NCBI GenBank assembly: GCA_963765955.1
Contig: CAVXYA010000010.1
Span: 186,001-250,000, forward strand
DNA from: JAXDMK01 sp963765955
GTDB lineage: Bacteria > Actinomycetota > Acidimicrobiia > Acidimicrobiales > AC-14
DNA length: 64,000 nucleotides
Direction: 5' to 3'
In this document: positions 1 to 8,630 of the stretch, piece after piece
Layout of the letters: each line of letters opens with the position of its first letter
Numbering within the stretch: the stretch's first letter is position 1
Program-made: the position numbers and the translations under genes
The notes under the pieces: generated by a model
Seen by the model: the letters and a program-made list of their open reading frames with translations, nothing else
Databases searched by the model: none
What the model was told of the DNA's origin: nothing

Positions 1-351
1 GCCGCCACAGTTGGCGCACGACCCCATGGAGATCACGTACTTGGGGTCGGGCATCTGCTCCCACAGCCGGCGGATGGCGGGCGCCATCTTGTCGGTGACC
101 GTGCCCGAGACCACCACCAGGTCGGCCTGGCGGGGTCCGGCGGGGAACGGGATCACGCCCAGGCGCATCACGTCGTAGCGGGGGGACCCGAAGGCGGCCC
201 CCATCTCGATGGCGCAGCAGGCCAGGCCCCACTGGTAGACCCACAACGAGTACTTCCGGCTGTAGTTGAGGAGCCAGGTGAGGGGCTTGAGCTGCTTCTT
301 GGCGAACGTGCCCCGCTCGACTAGACCCAACGAAGGACCTTCTTTCGCCAT
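1..351 (-). CDS. nuoB: NADH-quinone oxidoreductase subunit B, second copy (partial)
   Basis: This is the N-terminal 117 codons of a NuoB-type subunit; the gene leaves the window at base 1. NuoB carries cluster N2, the last Fe-S centre before quinone in the peripheral arm of complex I. The visible part has the adjacent Cys pair in GLACCAIEM and the later SCANCGG cysteine; the fourth cysteine would lie outside the window. The ATG at 349-351 overlaps the end of the preceding nuoA copy by 31 bases, so the two are translationally close. It differs clearly from the nuoB at 17337-17876, so it is a paralogue rather than a recent duplicate. Whether more nuo genes follow cannot be seen here. Confidence 0.93.
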   Translation of the reverse strand, partial: MAKEGPSLGLVERGTFAKKQLKPLTWLLNYSRKYSLWVYQWGLACCAIEMGAAFGSPRYDVMRLGVIPFPAGPRQADLVVVSGTVTDKMAPAIRRLWEQMPDPKYVISMGSCANCGG

Positions 352-686
352 GCGTAGAGGAGGCCCAGGGCCAGGATGACGATGAAGATCGTCATCTCGA
401 TCAGGCCGAACAGCCCGTAGGCCTCGAGCCGGACCGCCCACGGGAAGATGAACACGGCCTCCACGTCGAACATGACGAAGAGCAGGGCGAACACGTAGTA
501 GCGGATCTGGCTCTGCGACCAGCCGGTGCCGACGGGATCGACGCCGCACTCGTAGTTGATGTACTTCTGCGACTGCGGGCGGGTCGGCCGCACCAGGCTG
601 CCCAGGCCCAGCATGCCGCCCACCATGGCGACGGCGGCGACGGTGAAGACCGCGACCGTGACGTACTGGAGCAGGAACTCGGACAC
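321..686 (-). CDS. nuoA: NADH-quinone oxidoreductase subunit A, second copy
   Basis: This is a 121-residue NuoA-like membrane subunit with three predicted membrane helices and the family motifs YECGVDPVG and FALLFVMFDVEAVFIFPWA. NuoA helps form the quinone-site loop of complex I with NuoH and NuoD. The reading frame is open to 845, but I chose the GTG at 684-686 because it gives the usual family length and removes a proline/arginine-rich leader with no similarity to NuoA. A candidate promoter and Rex operator lie immediately upstream. With the following nuoB it forms a second nuoAB unit about 17 kb from the main nuoAB; both could assemble into alternative complexes, but that is inference. Confidence 0.93.
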   Translation of the reverse strand: MSEFLLQYVTVAVFTVAAVAMVGGMLGLGSLVRPTRPQSQKYINYECGVDPVGTGWSQSQIRYYVFALLFVMFDVEAVFIFPWAVRLEAYGLFGLIEMTIFIVILALGLLYAWRKKVLRWV

Positions 687-695
687 TGCACCGGG

Positions 696-725
696 ACAGT
701 AGTGAACGCCTTCACACACTGCCAA
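696..725 (-). promoter_or_regulatory. Candidate promoter of the second nuoAB unit
   Basis: Read on the minus strand, TTGGCA (720-725) and TACTGT (696-701) are separated by 18 bases, upstream of the GTG start at 686. The Rex-like palindrome at 700-717 fills the spacer, where a bound repressor would block RNA polymerase. This is a sequence match only. Confidence 0.45.
700..717. promoter_or_regulatory. Candidate Rex operator upstream of nuoA (second copy)
   Basis: The 18-mer TAGTGAACGCCTTCACAC matches 12 of the 14 fixed positions of the actinobacterial Rex consensus TTGTGAA-N4-TTCACAA. It sits inside the candidate promoter spacer, 14 bases upstream of the nuoA start. A rex gene is present in this window. 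Binding is inferred. Confidence 0.55.
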
Positions 726-985
726 GGTGGACGGCATCACGCCGTAGGGGCGAGGCGCCGGTGGAGATGGGAGGGCGGGGCCCCGGCCCCACGAGCAGGA
801 GCGGGGGGCGCGGCCGATGCTCGGCGGTTCCGGGACGATCCTCATCCGTTAGGACATTCGGGCATCGACGCGGAGAAACTCTTCTCCTTCGGCTTGCTTC
901 CTGTTCTTGGAGTTGGTAGTCTCTCGAACACCAGTTCGTCGCACGCTTCCCCCTCGGACAATCGGTCGGAAAAGGGCGCATCGCC

Positions 986-2350
986 ATGTGCGTGGGGATA
1001 GCGGAGCTGCGGGAGTCGTTGGGTTCGTATGCGGCCGGGTTCGACGCGGCCCTGCTGTCGGCTGAGCAGGCCGAGGTGGTCGTGGAGGAGGCGTCGAGGA
1101 TCGAGAAGACCGCCGCCTGTCTCAAGGCGCTGGCTGCGGCCCGGGTGGCCGAGACGGGTTTGTGGCGGGGCGAGGGAGATCGCTCCGCGGCCCACCACCT
1201 GGCCCGGCGCACAGGGACGACGGTGGTCCAGGCGGCCGTGGCCATCGACACCGCCCGTCGCCTCGATTCGCTGCCCCAGACCTCTGCCGCCGCCCGCCGG
1301 GGCGAGCTGTCGCCCGAGCAGACCTGCGCCATCGCCGATGCCGCGTGCGCCGACCCGGCCGCCGAGCGGGCACTGCTGGATGCAGCCATGCGCTCGCCCC
1401 TGGCCGAGCTGCGCCAAGAGTGCGCCCGGGCCAAGGCCGCGTCATCGGCCGACCCCGAGGCCCGCCGGGCCCGCCTCCACCAGCGCCGGTCGCTCCGCTC
1501 CTACACCGACACCGACGGCGAGTGGCACCTGCACTGCCGCAACAACCCCGAGGTCGGAGCCCGGATCATGGCCGCCCTGGAACCGTTCCGGGAGGCGATC
1601 TTCCGGCACGCCCGGTCCGAGGGCCGACGGGACGCGCCCGAGGCCTACGCCGCCGACGCCCTGGCCGAGATGGCCCGGCGTTCGAGCGAGCCCGGTGCCC
1701 ATCGGGCCCGTGAGTCGGTCGGCGGCGAAGAGCCCGCCGCCGGCGTCGAGGCGGAGCCAGCGGCTGAGGCCGCAGGCACGCCGGTGGCGGCCAAGGTGAC
1801 ACCCGGGGGAGGTCGTGGCGGGCGGCGGCCGGCCCGGTCCTCGGCTCCGCCCAAGATCATCGTGCGGGTCGACCTGGAGGCGCTGCTGCGGGGCTGGCCC
1901 ATCGAGGGGGAGGTGTGCGAGATCGCCGGGTTCGGGCCGGTGGCGGTGTCCGCGGTGCGGGACATGATCGACAGCGACGACCCCTTCCTGGCCGCGGTGG
2001 TCACCCGGGGCCAGACGGTGTTGGGGGTGGCCCATCTGGGGCGGCGGCCCAACGCCTCGCAGCAGACGGCCCTGCAGTGGCTCTACCCAAGTTGTGCCAA
2101 CGAGGCCTGCAGCGCCCGGGCCCGGCTCGACTACGACCACCGCGTCGACTGGGCCGACAGCCACATCACCGTGCTCGACCTGCTCGACCGCCTGTGCGGG
2201 CACTGCCACGCCCTCAAGACCAGGCAGAACTGGATGCTGGTCGAAGGCCGGGGCAAACGGCCGCTCGTGCCTCCCGACGACCCCCGCCATCCCCGCAACC
2301 AAGCACCGATCGTGGTCGATCCCCGGGTGAACGGGCCGCCGCAGTGGTGA
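986..2350 (+). CDS. DUF222 / HNH endonuclease-domain protein
   Basis: This 454-residue protein has the layout of the actinobacterial DUF222 plus HNH family (related to the REP13E12 proteins of mycobacteria). The alpha-helical, Ala/Arg-rich N-terminal half (about 1-220) is DUF222-like, followed by a low-complexity Ala/Pro/Gly linker (about 230-290). The C-terminal HNH-type nuclease motif has paired cysteines (CANEAC), the LDYDHRVDW core and CGHCHALKT. The metal-binding residues look intact, so DNA cleavage is possible, though the biological role of the family is not established. It lies alone on the plus strand between nuoN and the second nuoA, convergent with nuoN, which fits a mobile or multi-copy gene. 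No flanking repeats or target duplications were seen. Confidence 0.85.
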   Translation: MCVGIAELRESLGSYAAGFDAALLSAEQAEVVVEEASRIEKTAACLKALAAARVAETGLWRGEGDRSAAHHLARRTGTTVVQAAVAIDTARRLDSLPQTSAAARRGELSPEQTCAIADAACADPAAERALLDAAMRSPLAELRQECARAKAASSADPEARRARLHQRRSLRSYTDTDGEWHLHCRNNPEVGARIMAALEPFREAIFRHARSEGRRDAPEAYAADALAEMARRSSEPGAHRARESVGGEEPAAGVEAEPAAEAAGTPVAAKVTPGGGRGGRRPARSSAPPKIIVRVDLEALLRGWPIEGEVCEIAGFGPVAVSAVRDMIDSDDPFLAAVVTRGQTVLGVAHLGRRPNASQQTALQWLYPSCANEACSARARLDYDHRVDWADSHITVLDLLDRLCGHCHALKTRQNWMLVEGRGKRPLVPPDDPRHPRNQAPIVVDPRVNGPPQW

Positions 2351-2524
2351 GCGGCGGCGACGGTCAGCTTGGGGTGTCCGGGCACCCATTGGCCAGGGCA
2401 GGCGGATGGCGGCTTCTTCGCCGCGGCCGGGCGGCGCCGGGCCTCCCTCCAGCACCGCAGGTGTCACGGACCGGCGCGGTCACAACAGCCTGGCCGGTCG
2501 GCCACCAACATGGACCGGGTGGGG

Positions 2525-4155
2525 TCAGGGTTTTAGGAGGGTGGCGTGGCGGGCCAGGTCGAGGAACGGCTCCGGGAGGAGGCCGGCCCCGATGGTGAAG
2601 ACCAGGCACAGGGCGATGGCGATCCCCGCACCCACTGGGATCGCCAGCCGGGCTCTGGGTACCCGTGGTGGCGGTGGTGGCGGTGGTGGCGGTGGTGGCG
2701 GTCGTCGCCCGCCGACCGGCCACCGGCCGTGGCCACCTCCGCCGTCGGCGTCCCGTCGGCGGCGCCCTCCGACTCAGCCACCTCGTCGCCGGGGTCGCCC
2801 GACATGTACATGACGACGATCACCCGGAGGTAGAAGAAGGCGGCGATGACGGCGGCCAGCATGGCGATGACGGCGATGGCGTACGACCGGCTCTCGGCGG
2901 CGGCGGCGATGACCCCGAACTTGGCCAGGAACCCCGACGTGAAGGGCACGCCCGCCTGGGCCAACAGGAACACGGTGAGGCCGAGGGCCAGCCCCGGCCG
3001 GTTGCGGGCCAGGCCCCGGTAGTCGTCGAGGGCGTGGCGGCCGTCGCCCTGGCGGCCGACCAGGGTGACGATGGCGAAGCTGCCCAGGATCATGAACGTG
3101 TAGGCCAGCAGGTAGAACAGCGAGCCCGCGATCCCCTGGTCGGTGGCGGCCTGGAGGCCGATCAGGACGTAGCCGGCGTGGCTGATCGACGAGTAGGCCA
3201 GCATGCGCTTGACGTCGGTCTGCACCACGGCCAGCACCGAGCCCACCACCAGGCTGAGGACGGCCAGGGCCCACACCATCGGCTGCCAGTCGAGGCGGAG
3301 GGTGCCGAAGCCGGCGAAGAAGATGCGCAGGAGGGCGGCGAAGCCGGCGGTCTTGGCCGCCGCGGCCATGAAGCCGGCGACGGGCGTGGGCGAGCCCTGG
3401 TAGACGTCGGGCGTCCACATGTGGAAGGGGACGGCCGCCACCTTGAAGCCCAGCCCGACCAGGATGAGGGCCACCCCGCCGAGGAGGACGCCGGTAGTGA
3501 GGGTGGTGCTCTGGAGGAACCGTCCGATCTCGGTGATGTTGGTGGAGCCGGTGGCCCCGTAGGTGAGGGCGATCCCGTACAGGAAGAACGCCGAGGAGAA
3601 CGACCCCAGCACGAAGTACTTGATCGCCGCCTCCTGCGACTGCGACCGGCGCCGGTGGTAGCCGGCCAGCACGTAGAGGGCGATGGACAGGATCTCGAGC
3701 CCCAGGAAGACGACGATGAGGTCGTTGGCCTTGGCCATGAAGATGCCGCCCGACGCCGACAGCATGATGAGGACGTAGTACGCCGCCCCCTCGAGGCCCT
3801 CCCGGCGCAGGTAGTCGTCGGCCAGGAGGGCGCCGAGGACGACGGCCACCAGGATGACGACCGTCAGGAAGACGGCGAACCCGTCGATCGACACCGCGTC
3901 GGCCACCGCCAGGCGGGGGCGGGCCCCGCTGCCGGTGACGTCCTGCCACAGGCCCACGGTGCTGGCCAGCGCCGTCACCGCCACCAGGATGGTGAACACC
4001 GAGTAGATGCTGCCGGTCTCCTTGCGGCGGGCGAAGGTGCCGGCCACGAGCAGGATCAGGGCGCCGCCGATGAGGATCAGCTCGGGGGCGAGGACGCCCC
4101 ACTCGACGGTGGGCGTCTCCAGCGGCGGGAGTGTCTGCCGGGCAACGAACGGCAT
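2525..4155 (-). CDS. nuoN: NADH-quinone oxidoreductase subunit N (apparent frameshift near the C terminus)
   Basis: This is an antiporter-like membrane subunit of complex I involved in proton translocation, and the last gene of the main nuo run. The frame from 4155 gives about 13 membrane segments with family motifs such as FHMWTPDVYQGSPTPVAGF and YSSISHAGYVLIG. After about residue 485 the frame enters a nine-base repeat (2665-2702) and becomes His-rich. A neighbouring frame then supplies the missing last helix, starting RVPRARLAIPVG and ending ATLLKP with a stop at 2525-2527. The two frames must be joined somewhere between 2774 and 2664. Because the repeat unit is nine bases, copy-number change alone would not shift the frame, so a single-base indel is the simpler explanation. 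Confidence 0.9.
2665..2702. repeat. Nine-base tandem repeat inside nuoN
   Basis: About four copies of a GGTGGCGGT-type unit lie where the nuoN frame is lost. In the annotated frame it would encode repeated Arg-His-His; in the frame of the true C terminus it would encode poly-proline. It falls in the variable loop before the last membrane helix. Confidence 0.85.
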
Positions 4156-4158
4156 GGC

Positions 4159-5697
4159 CTAGTGACCCCCGTGGCCGGCGGCGACCGCGGGCACGGCCGG
4201 TCCCTCGAAGTCGGAATGGCGCTCGACGTGGCTGACCAGCTGGTCGACGGCCGGGGCGATGCGGTCGAGCACCGGCCCCGGGTACACGCCCAGGCCGACG
4301 ATCAGCAGGATCAGGGGGGCCATGATCACCCGTTCCCGCATGGTCATCTCCGGGAAGGTGGCGTTGCCGCCCTCGGGCCGGCCGTGGAAGACCCGCTGGT
4401 AGGCCCACAGCAGGTAGATGGCGGCCAGGATCACCCCGACGGTCGCCACCACCACCCACCAGCGGGCGGTGACGAACGTGCCCAGCAGCACCAGGAACTC
4501 CCCGACGAAGCCGTTGAGCCCGGGCAGCCCGATCGACGAGAGCATGACGACGGTGAACACGGCGGCGAACAGGGGCGCCGACTTCTGGATGCCGCCCATC
4601 TCCGAGATCAGGCGGGTGTGGCGGCGCTCGTAGATCATCCCCACCAGGAGGAAGAGGGCGCCGGTGGAGATGCCGTGGTTCACCATCTGGATGACCCCGC
4701 CCTGCAGTCCCTGGTGGGACAGGCCGAAGACGCCGACCACGATGAAGCCCAGGTGGGCCACCGACGAGTAGGCGACCAACCGCTTCAGGTCGCGCTGCAT
4801 GGTGGCCACCAGGGCCCCGTAGACGATCCCGATGACCCCGAGGGTGAGGAAGACGGGCGCCAGATCGAAGGCAGCCTGGGGGAAGAGGTAGAGCCCGAAG
4901 CGCACGAACCCGTAGGTGCCGAGCTTCAGGAGGATGCCGGCCAGGATCACCGACCCGCCGGTGGGGGCCTCGGTATGGGCGTCGGGCAGCCAGGTGTGCA
5001 CCGGGAAGATCGGGCACTTGATGGCGAAGGAGGCGGCGAAGGCCAGGAACAGCCAGCGGGCGGTGGCCTCGGCGATCGTCTGGCCCTCGGCCAGGGTGAC
5101 CAGGTCGAAGGTGAGGGTGCCCGTGGCCCGCTGGTTGAGGAAGACCAGGGCCAGGATCCCGACCAGCATGAGGGCCGATCCCAGCATCGTGTAGATGAAG
5201 AACTTGAGGGTGGCGTACACCCGGCGCTCGTAGCCCCACCCGCCGATGAGGAAGTACATGGGGACGAGCACGATCTCCCAGAAGAGGAAGAACACGAACA
5301 GGTCGAGGGCCAGGAACACCCCGATGCAGCCCGCCTCCAGCAGGAGCATCCACGAGATGTAGCCCTTGAGGTCGTGGTGGACGTGGGGCCCGGCGATGGC
5401 CAGCGGGAAGAGGATCCCGCTCAGCACGACCAGGAAGAGCGAGATCCCGTCGACGCCCAGCTTCCAGGAGATGCCGAACGACTCGATCCACGGGTGGTCG
5501 GAGACGAACTGGAAGCCGGGCTCGCCGCTGTCGAAGCCGAACAGCAGGACCAGGCTGAGGACGCCGACGACGAGGGAGATGCCGAGCCCGACCCGCCCGA
5601 CGACGTCGTCGCGGTCCTTGGGCAGCAGGGCCACCAGCCCCGCGCCCAGGGCCGGCACGAGGACCAGCAGGGTGAGGATGGGGATGTCGCTCGCCAT
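4159..5697 (-). CDS. nuoM: NADH-quinone oxidoreductase subunit M
   Basis: This 512-residue antiporter-like subunit of complex I has about 14 membrane helices. Family marks include the glutamate in FLFWEIVLVPMYFLIGGWG and the lysine-containing helices around HTWLPDAHTEAPTGGSVI and LLKLGTYGF, which form the proton channel. The open frame extends to 5940, but the ATG at 5695-5697 is preferred: it overlaps the nuoL stop by one base and gives the normal family length, and the extra N terminus is a basic shadow of nuoL. It lies between nuoL and nuoN, with only three bases between its stop and the nuoN start codon. Confidence 0.97.
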   Translation of the reverse strand: MASDIPILTLLVLVPALGAGLVALLPKDRDDVVGRVGLGISLVVGVLSLVLLFGFDSGEPGFQFVSDHPWIESFGISWKLGVDGISLFLVVLSGILFPLAIAGPHVHHDLKGYISWMLLLEAGCIGVFLALDLFVFFLFWEIVLVPMYFLIGGWGYERRVYATLKFFIYTMLGSALMLVGILALVFLNQRATGTLTFDLVTLAEGQTIAEATARWLFLAFAASFAIKCPIFPVHTWLPDAHTEAPTGGSVILAGILLKLGTYGFVRFGLYLFPQAAFDLAPVFLTLGVIGIVYGALVATMQRDLKRLVAYSSVAHLGFIVVGVFGLSHQGLQGGVIQMVNHGISTGALFLLVGMIYERRHTRLISEMGGIQKSAPLFAAVFTVVMLSSIGLPGLNGFVGEFLVLLGTFVTARWWVVVATVGVILAAIYLLWAYQRVFHGRPEGGNATFPEMTMRERVIMAPLILLIVGLGVYPGPVLDRIAPAVDQLVSHVERHSDFEGPAVPAVAAGHGGH

Positions 5698-7691
5698 CAG
5701 GCCGACCGCAGCACGGCGAAGAGGAGGATGCCGACCGCGCCCAGGGCCACGGCCAGGGCGTAGCTGCGGACGAAGCCGGACTGGACGACGCGCAGGCGGG
5801 AGCCGCCGGAACGCACGAGGGCGGCTACCCCGTTGACCGCGCCGTCGATGACCTTGGCGTCGAACACCGAGGCCAGCCACTGGGACAGGGCCCGGCCGGG
5901 ATGGGCGATCGTCTTCTGGTAAAGCTCGTCGACGAACCACGCCCGCTGGAGGATGCGGGGCTCGACCTTGGACTCGGCCACCCGGTGGCGGCGGTAGATG
6001 GCGGCCGCCACCAGCACACCCACCACCGCGGCGGCCACCGCGGTGAGGGCCAGGGCCACCTTGGTGCCGCCGCCGGACGTGACGTGGTGCAGGTTGTGGC
6101 CGAACACCGGCTCCAGCCAGTGCTCCAGCACCAGCCAGCCGGTGAAGGGCAGGTTGAGCAGTCCGCCGAGGGCGGCCAGCACGGCCAGCACGATCAGGGG
6201 GATGGCCATGACCCGGGGCGACTCGTGGGGCTTGAAGTCCCCGTGGGCGCCGTGGCCGTCCGCCGATTCTCCGTGGGAGGCAGAGGCGGCGGCCGCCGGC
6301 TCATGCTCCGGCTCGGCTGTCACGTCCCCTGGGGCCTCGGCCGCGGTCGCGGGCGGGGCCGCCTTCTTCCACCGCTCGTCGCCGTAGAAGACGAGGAACA
6401 CCTGACGGCTCATGTAGTAGGCGGTGAGGAGGGCGGTGACCAGGCCCAGGGCCCAGAGGAGGGGGCTCTTCTCGAAGGCGTTGAGGAGGATGTCGTCCTT
6501 CGACCAGAAGCCGGAGAAGGGCGGGACGCCGGCGATGGCCAGCCAGCCCACGATGAAGGTGGCGCTGGTGATCGGCATCCACTTGCGCAGGCCGCCCATG
6601 CGCTTCATGTCCTGCTCGTCGTGCATGCCGTGGATCACCGATCCGGCCCCCAGGAAGAGGAGAGCCTTGAAGAAGGCGTGGGTGACCATGTGGAAGATGG
6701 CCGCCGCGTAGGCCCCCGATCCGACGGCCAGGAACATATAGCCGAGTTGGGAGATGGTGGAGTAGGCCAGCACCTTCTTGATGTCGTTCTGGGCGCAGGC
6801 GATGGTGGCTGCGAACAGGGCGGTGAGCACGCCGACCCAGGCGATGAGCGTGGCCACGTCGGGGGCGGCGCCCAGCACCGGGTTCACCCGCACCATCAGG
6901 AACACGCCGGCGGTGACCATGGTGGCGGCATGGATGAGGGCGGACACCGGCGTCGGGCCCTCCATGGCGTCGGGCAGCCACACGTAGAGGGGGAGCTGGG
7001 CCGACTTGCCCGCCGCCCCGAGGAACAGGAGCAGGCCGATGGCGGCGACGGTGCCCTCCGACGCCCCTTCGACGGCGCCCAGCACGGGCACGTAGTCGAG
7101 GGTGCCGAAGGTGGCGAAGATCAGGAACATGGCGATCATGAACCCGAAGTCCCCGATGCGGTTGGTGACGAACGCCTTCTTGCCGGCTGAGGCGGCGGTG
7201 TCGCGGTCGAACCAGAACGAGATGAGGAAGTAGGAGCAGGCGCCCACGCCCTCCCAGCCCAGGAACGTGAGCAGGAAGTTGTCGGCCAGCACCAGCATGA
7301 GCATCGAGAAGGCGAACAGGTTCAGGTAGACGAAGAACTTCGGGTACTTCTCGTCGCCGTGCATGTAGCCGATGGCATAGAGGTGGATGAGGGCCCCCAC
7401 CCCGGTGACGAACAGGGCCATGGTTATCGACAGCGGGTCGACCAGGAACGCGACATCGACGTGAAACGACCCGGAGTCGATCCACGGAAACAGCGTCTGC
7501 GTGAAGACCCGTTCCTCGCCCTCCTCGCCCACCAGGCCGAAGAACACGACCACCGAGGTGAGGAAGGCGGCGCCCATCATCGCCGTCGCCAGCCACCCCG
7601 CCCGGGGGTCGCCCAGGCGGCGGCCGGCGACGAGCAGGATCAGGAAACCGGCCAGGGGAAGGGCGGGGATGAGCCAGACGGCCTCGAGCAC
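5697..7691 (-). CDS. nuoL: NADH-quinone oxidoreductase subunit L
   Basis: This is the largest antiporter-like membrane subunit of complex I, 664 residues, with the long lateral helix expected at the C terminus. Conserved features include LGWEGVGACSYFLISFWF, LPDAMEGPTPVSALIHAATM and FFKALLFLGAGSVIHGMHDEQD. A His/Glu/Ala-rich loop (about residues 445-490) precedes the last core helices and is probably a lineage-specific insertion. The frame is unbroken along its whole length, unlike several neighbours. Its ATG lies nine bases after the end of nuoK. Confidence 0.97.
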   Translation of the reverse strand: MLEAVWLIPALPLAGFLILLVAGRRLGDPRAGWLATAMMGAAFLTSVVVFFGLVGEEGEERVFTQTLFPWIDSGSFHVDVAFLVDPLSITMALFVTGVGALIHLYAIGYMHGDEKYPKFFVYLNLFAFSMLMLVLADNFLLTFLGWEGVGACSYFLISFWFDRDTAASAGKKAFVTNRIGDFGFMIAMFLIFATFGTLDYVPVLGAVEGASEGTVAAIGLLLFLGAAGKSAQLPLYVWLPDAMEGPTPVSALIHAATMVTAGVFLMVRVNPVLGAAPDVATLIAWVGVLTALFAATIACAQNDIKKVLAYSTISQLGYMFLAVGSGAYAAAIFHMVTHAFFKALLFLGAGSVIHGMHDEQDMKRMGGLRKWMPITSATFIVGWLAIAGVPPFSGFWSKDDILLNAFEKSPLLWALGLVTALLTAYYMSRQVFLVFYGDERWKKAAPPATAAEAPGDVTAEPEHEPAAAASASHGESADGHGAHGDFKPHESPRVMAIPLIVLAVLAALGGLLNLPFTGWLVLEHWLEPVFGHNLHHVTSGGGTKVALALTAVAAAVVGVLVAAAIYRRHRVAESKVEPRILQRAWFVDELYQKTIAHPGRALSQWLASVFDAKVIDGAVNGVAALVRSGGSRLRVVQSGFVRSYALAVALGAVGILLFAVLRSA

Positions 7692-7700
7692 GGGCGGTCC

Positions 7701-8006
7701 CTATCCCTTGAGGAGGGAGATGTCGTCGGCGGTGGCGCCCGACCGCCGCCGGAAGATGGAGACGATGATGCCGAGGCCCACGACCACCTCGGCCGCAGCC
7801 ACGACCAGCACGAAGAACACGGCCGACTGCCCGCCGACGTCGTCGAGCATGCGGGCGAAGGTGACGAACGTGAGGTTGACCGCGTTGAGCATCAGCTCCA
7901 CGCACATGAACATCACCAGGACGTTGCGCCGCACGAGCAGCCCGATGGCGCCGATGGTGAACAGGGCCGCGGCGAGGGCCAGGTACCAGGCGCCGGGGAC
8001 CTTCAC
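7701..8006 (-). CDS. nuoK: NADH-quinone oxidoreductase subunit K
   Basis: This 101-residue subunit has three membrane helices and the two membrane glutamates typical of NuoK, in MFMCVELMLNAVNL and AAAEVVVGLG. NuoK is part of the central hydrophilic axis of the complex I membrane arm. The GTG start at 8004-8006 overlaps the nuoJ stop as GTGA and gives the standard length; the upstream extension of the open frame reads through nuoJ in another frame and was discarded. Confidence 0.97.
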   Translation of the reverse strand: MKVPGAWYLALAAALFTIGAIGLLVRRNVLVMFMCVELMLNAVNLTFVTFARMLDDVGGQSAVFFVLVVAAAEVVVGLGIIVSIFRRRSGATADDISLLKG

Positions 8007-8548
8007 CCTTCGAGCTCCACGCCGACGTCGGGAGAGTCGCCCGACCGGCCGACGAGGATCACCGCGCCCACCACCGCGATCACCAGGAGGACCGAGGTGA
8101 TCTCGAAGGCCAGGAGGTAGCGGGTGAAGATCGACCGGGCCAGGAGCTGGACGTTCTCCGACCCGTCGCCCAGTGGTCCCGAGGCGCTGCGGGCCCCCGA
8201 CACCCACTCCGAGCGGGCCAGCACGAGGACGGCGCCCATGACGGTGAGGCCGGCGACCACGGCCACCGGCCGCTGGCCCTTGAGCCGCTCGCTGCGCACG
8301 TCCTCCGACTTGTCGACGCCGAGCAGCATGATGACGAACAGGAAGAGCACCACGATGGCGCCGGCGTAGACGATCACCTGCACCGCGGCCAGGAAGTGGG
8401 CGTTCTGGGCCACGAACAGCACGGCCACGCTGAACAGGGTCATCACCAGCATGAGGGCGGCGTGGACCGGGTTGGTGGACAGGACCACGCCCAGCGCCCC
8501 CGAGAGGGCGGCCAGCGCCGCCACCGAGAAGACGAACCAGTCGATCAT
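8003..8548 (-). CDS. nuoJ: NADH-quinone oxidoreductase subunit J
   Basis: This 181-residue subunit has five predicted membrane helices, including the conserved block VQVIVYAGAIVVLFLFVIMLLG, whose bulged helix couples quinone chemistry to proton transfer. The start is the ATG at 8546-8548. Between it and the end of nuoI lies a near-perfect 51-bp palindrome, unusual in an operon where most junctions overlap. The C terminus overlaps nuoK by four bases. Confidence 0.96.
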   Translation of the reverse strand: MIDWFVFSVAALAALSGALGVVLSTNPVHAALMLVMTLFSVAVLFVAQNAHFLAAVQVIVYAGAIVVLFLFVIMLLGVDKSEDVRSERLKGQRPVAVVAGLTVMGAVLVLARSEWVSGARSASGPLGDGSENVQLLARSIFTRYLLAFEITSVLLVIAVVGAVILVGRSGDSPDVGVELEG

Positions 8549-8567
8549 CGGGACGGCCCGGTCTCGT

Positions 8568-8618
8568 CCGATTCTGGACGGATATGTACCTCAGAGGTAC
8601 AGATCCGTCCAAAATCGG
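8568..8618. repeat. 51-bp palindrome between nuoI and nuoJ
   Basis: Two 24-base arms (8568-8591 and 8595-8618) match at 22 positions around a three-base centre. The core arm is TGGACGGAT followed by GTACCT. It lies fully between genes inside the nuo operon. No T-tract follows on either strand, so a simple terminator is less likely than an RNA-processing or attenuation hairpin or a dispersed palindromic element. Confidence 0.85.
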
Positions 8619-8630
8619 TCTGCGTTCCGG

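Noticed and set aside
2665..5763. A 1032-codon plus-strand open frame across nuoN and nuoM
   Set aside because: It is antisense to well-conserved membrane subunits and its product is low-complexity (His/Gly/Glu/Asp-rich), the usual shadow in GC-rich DNA.
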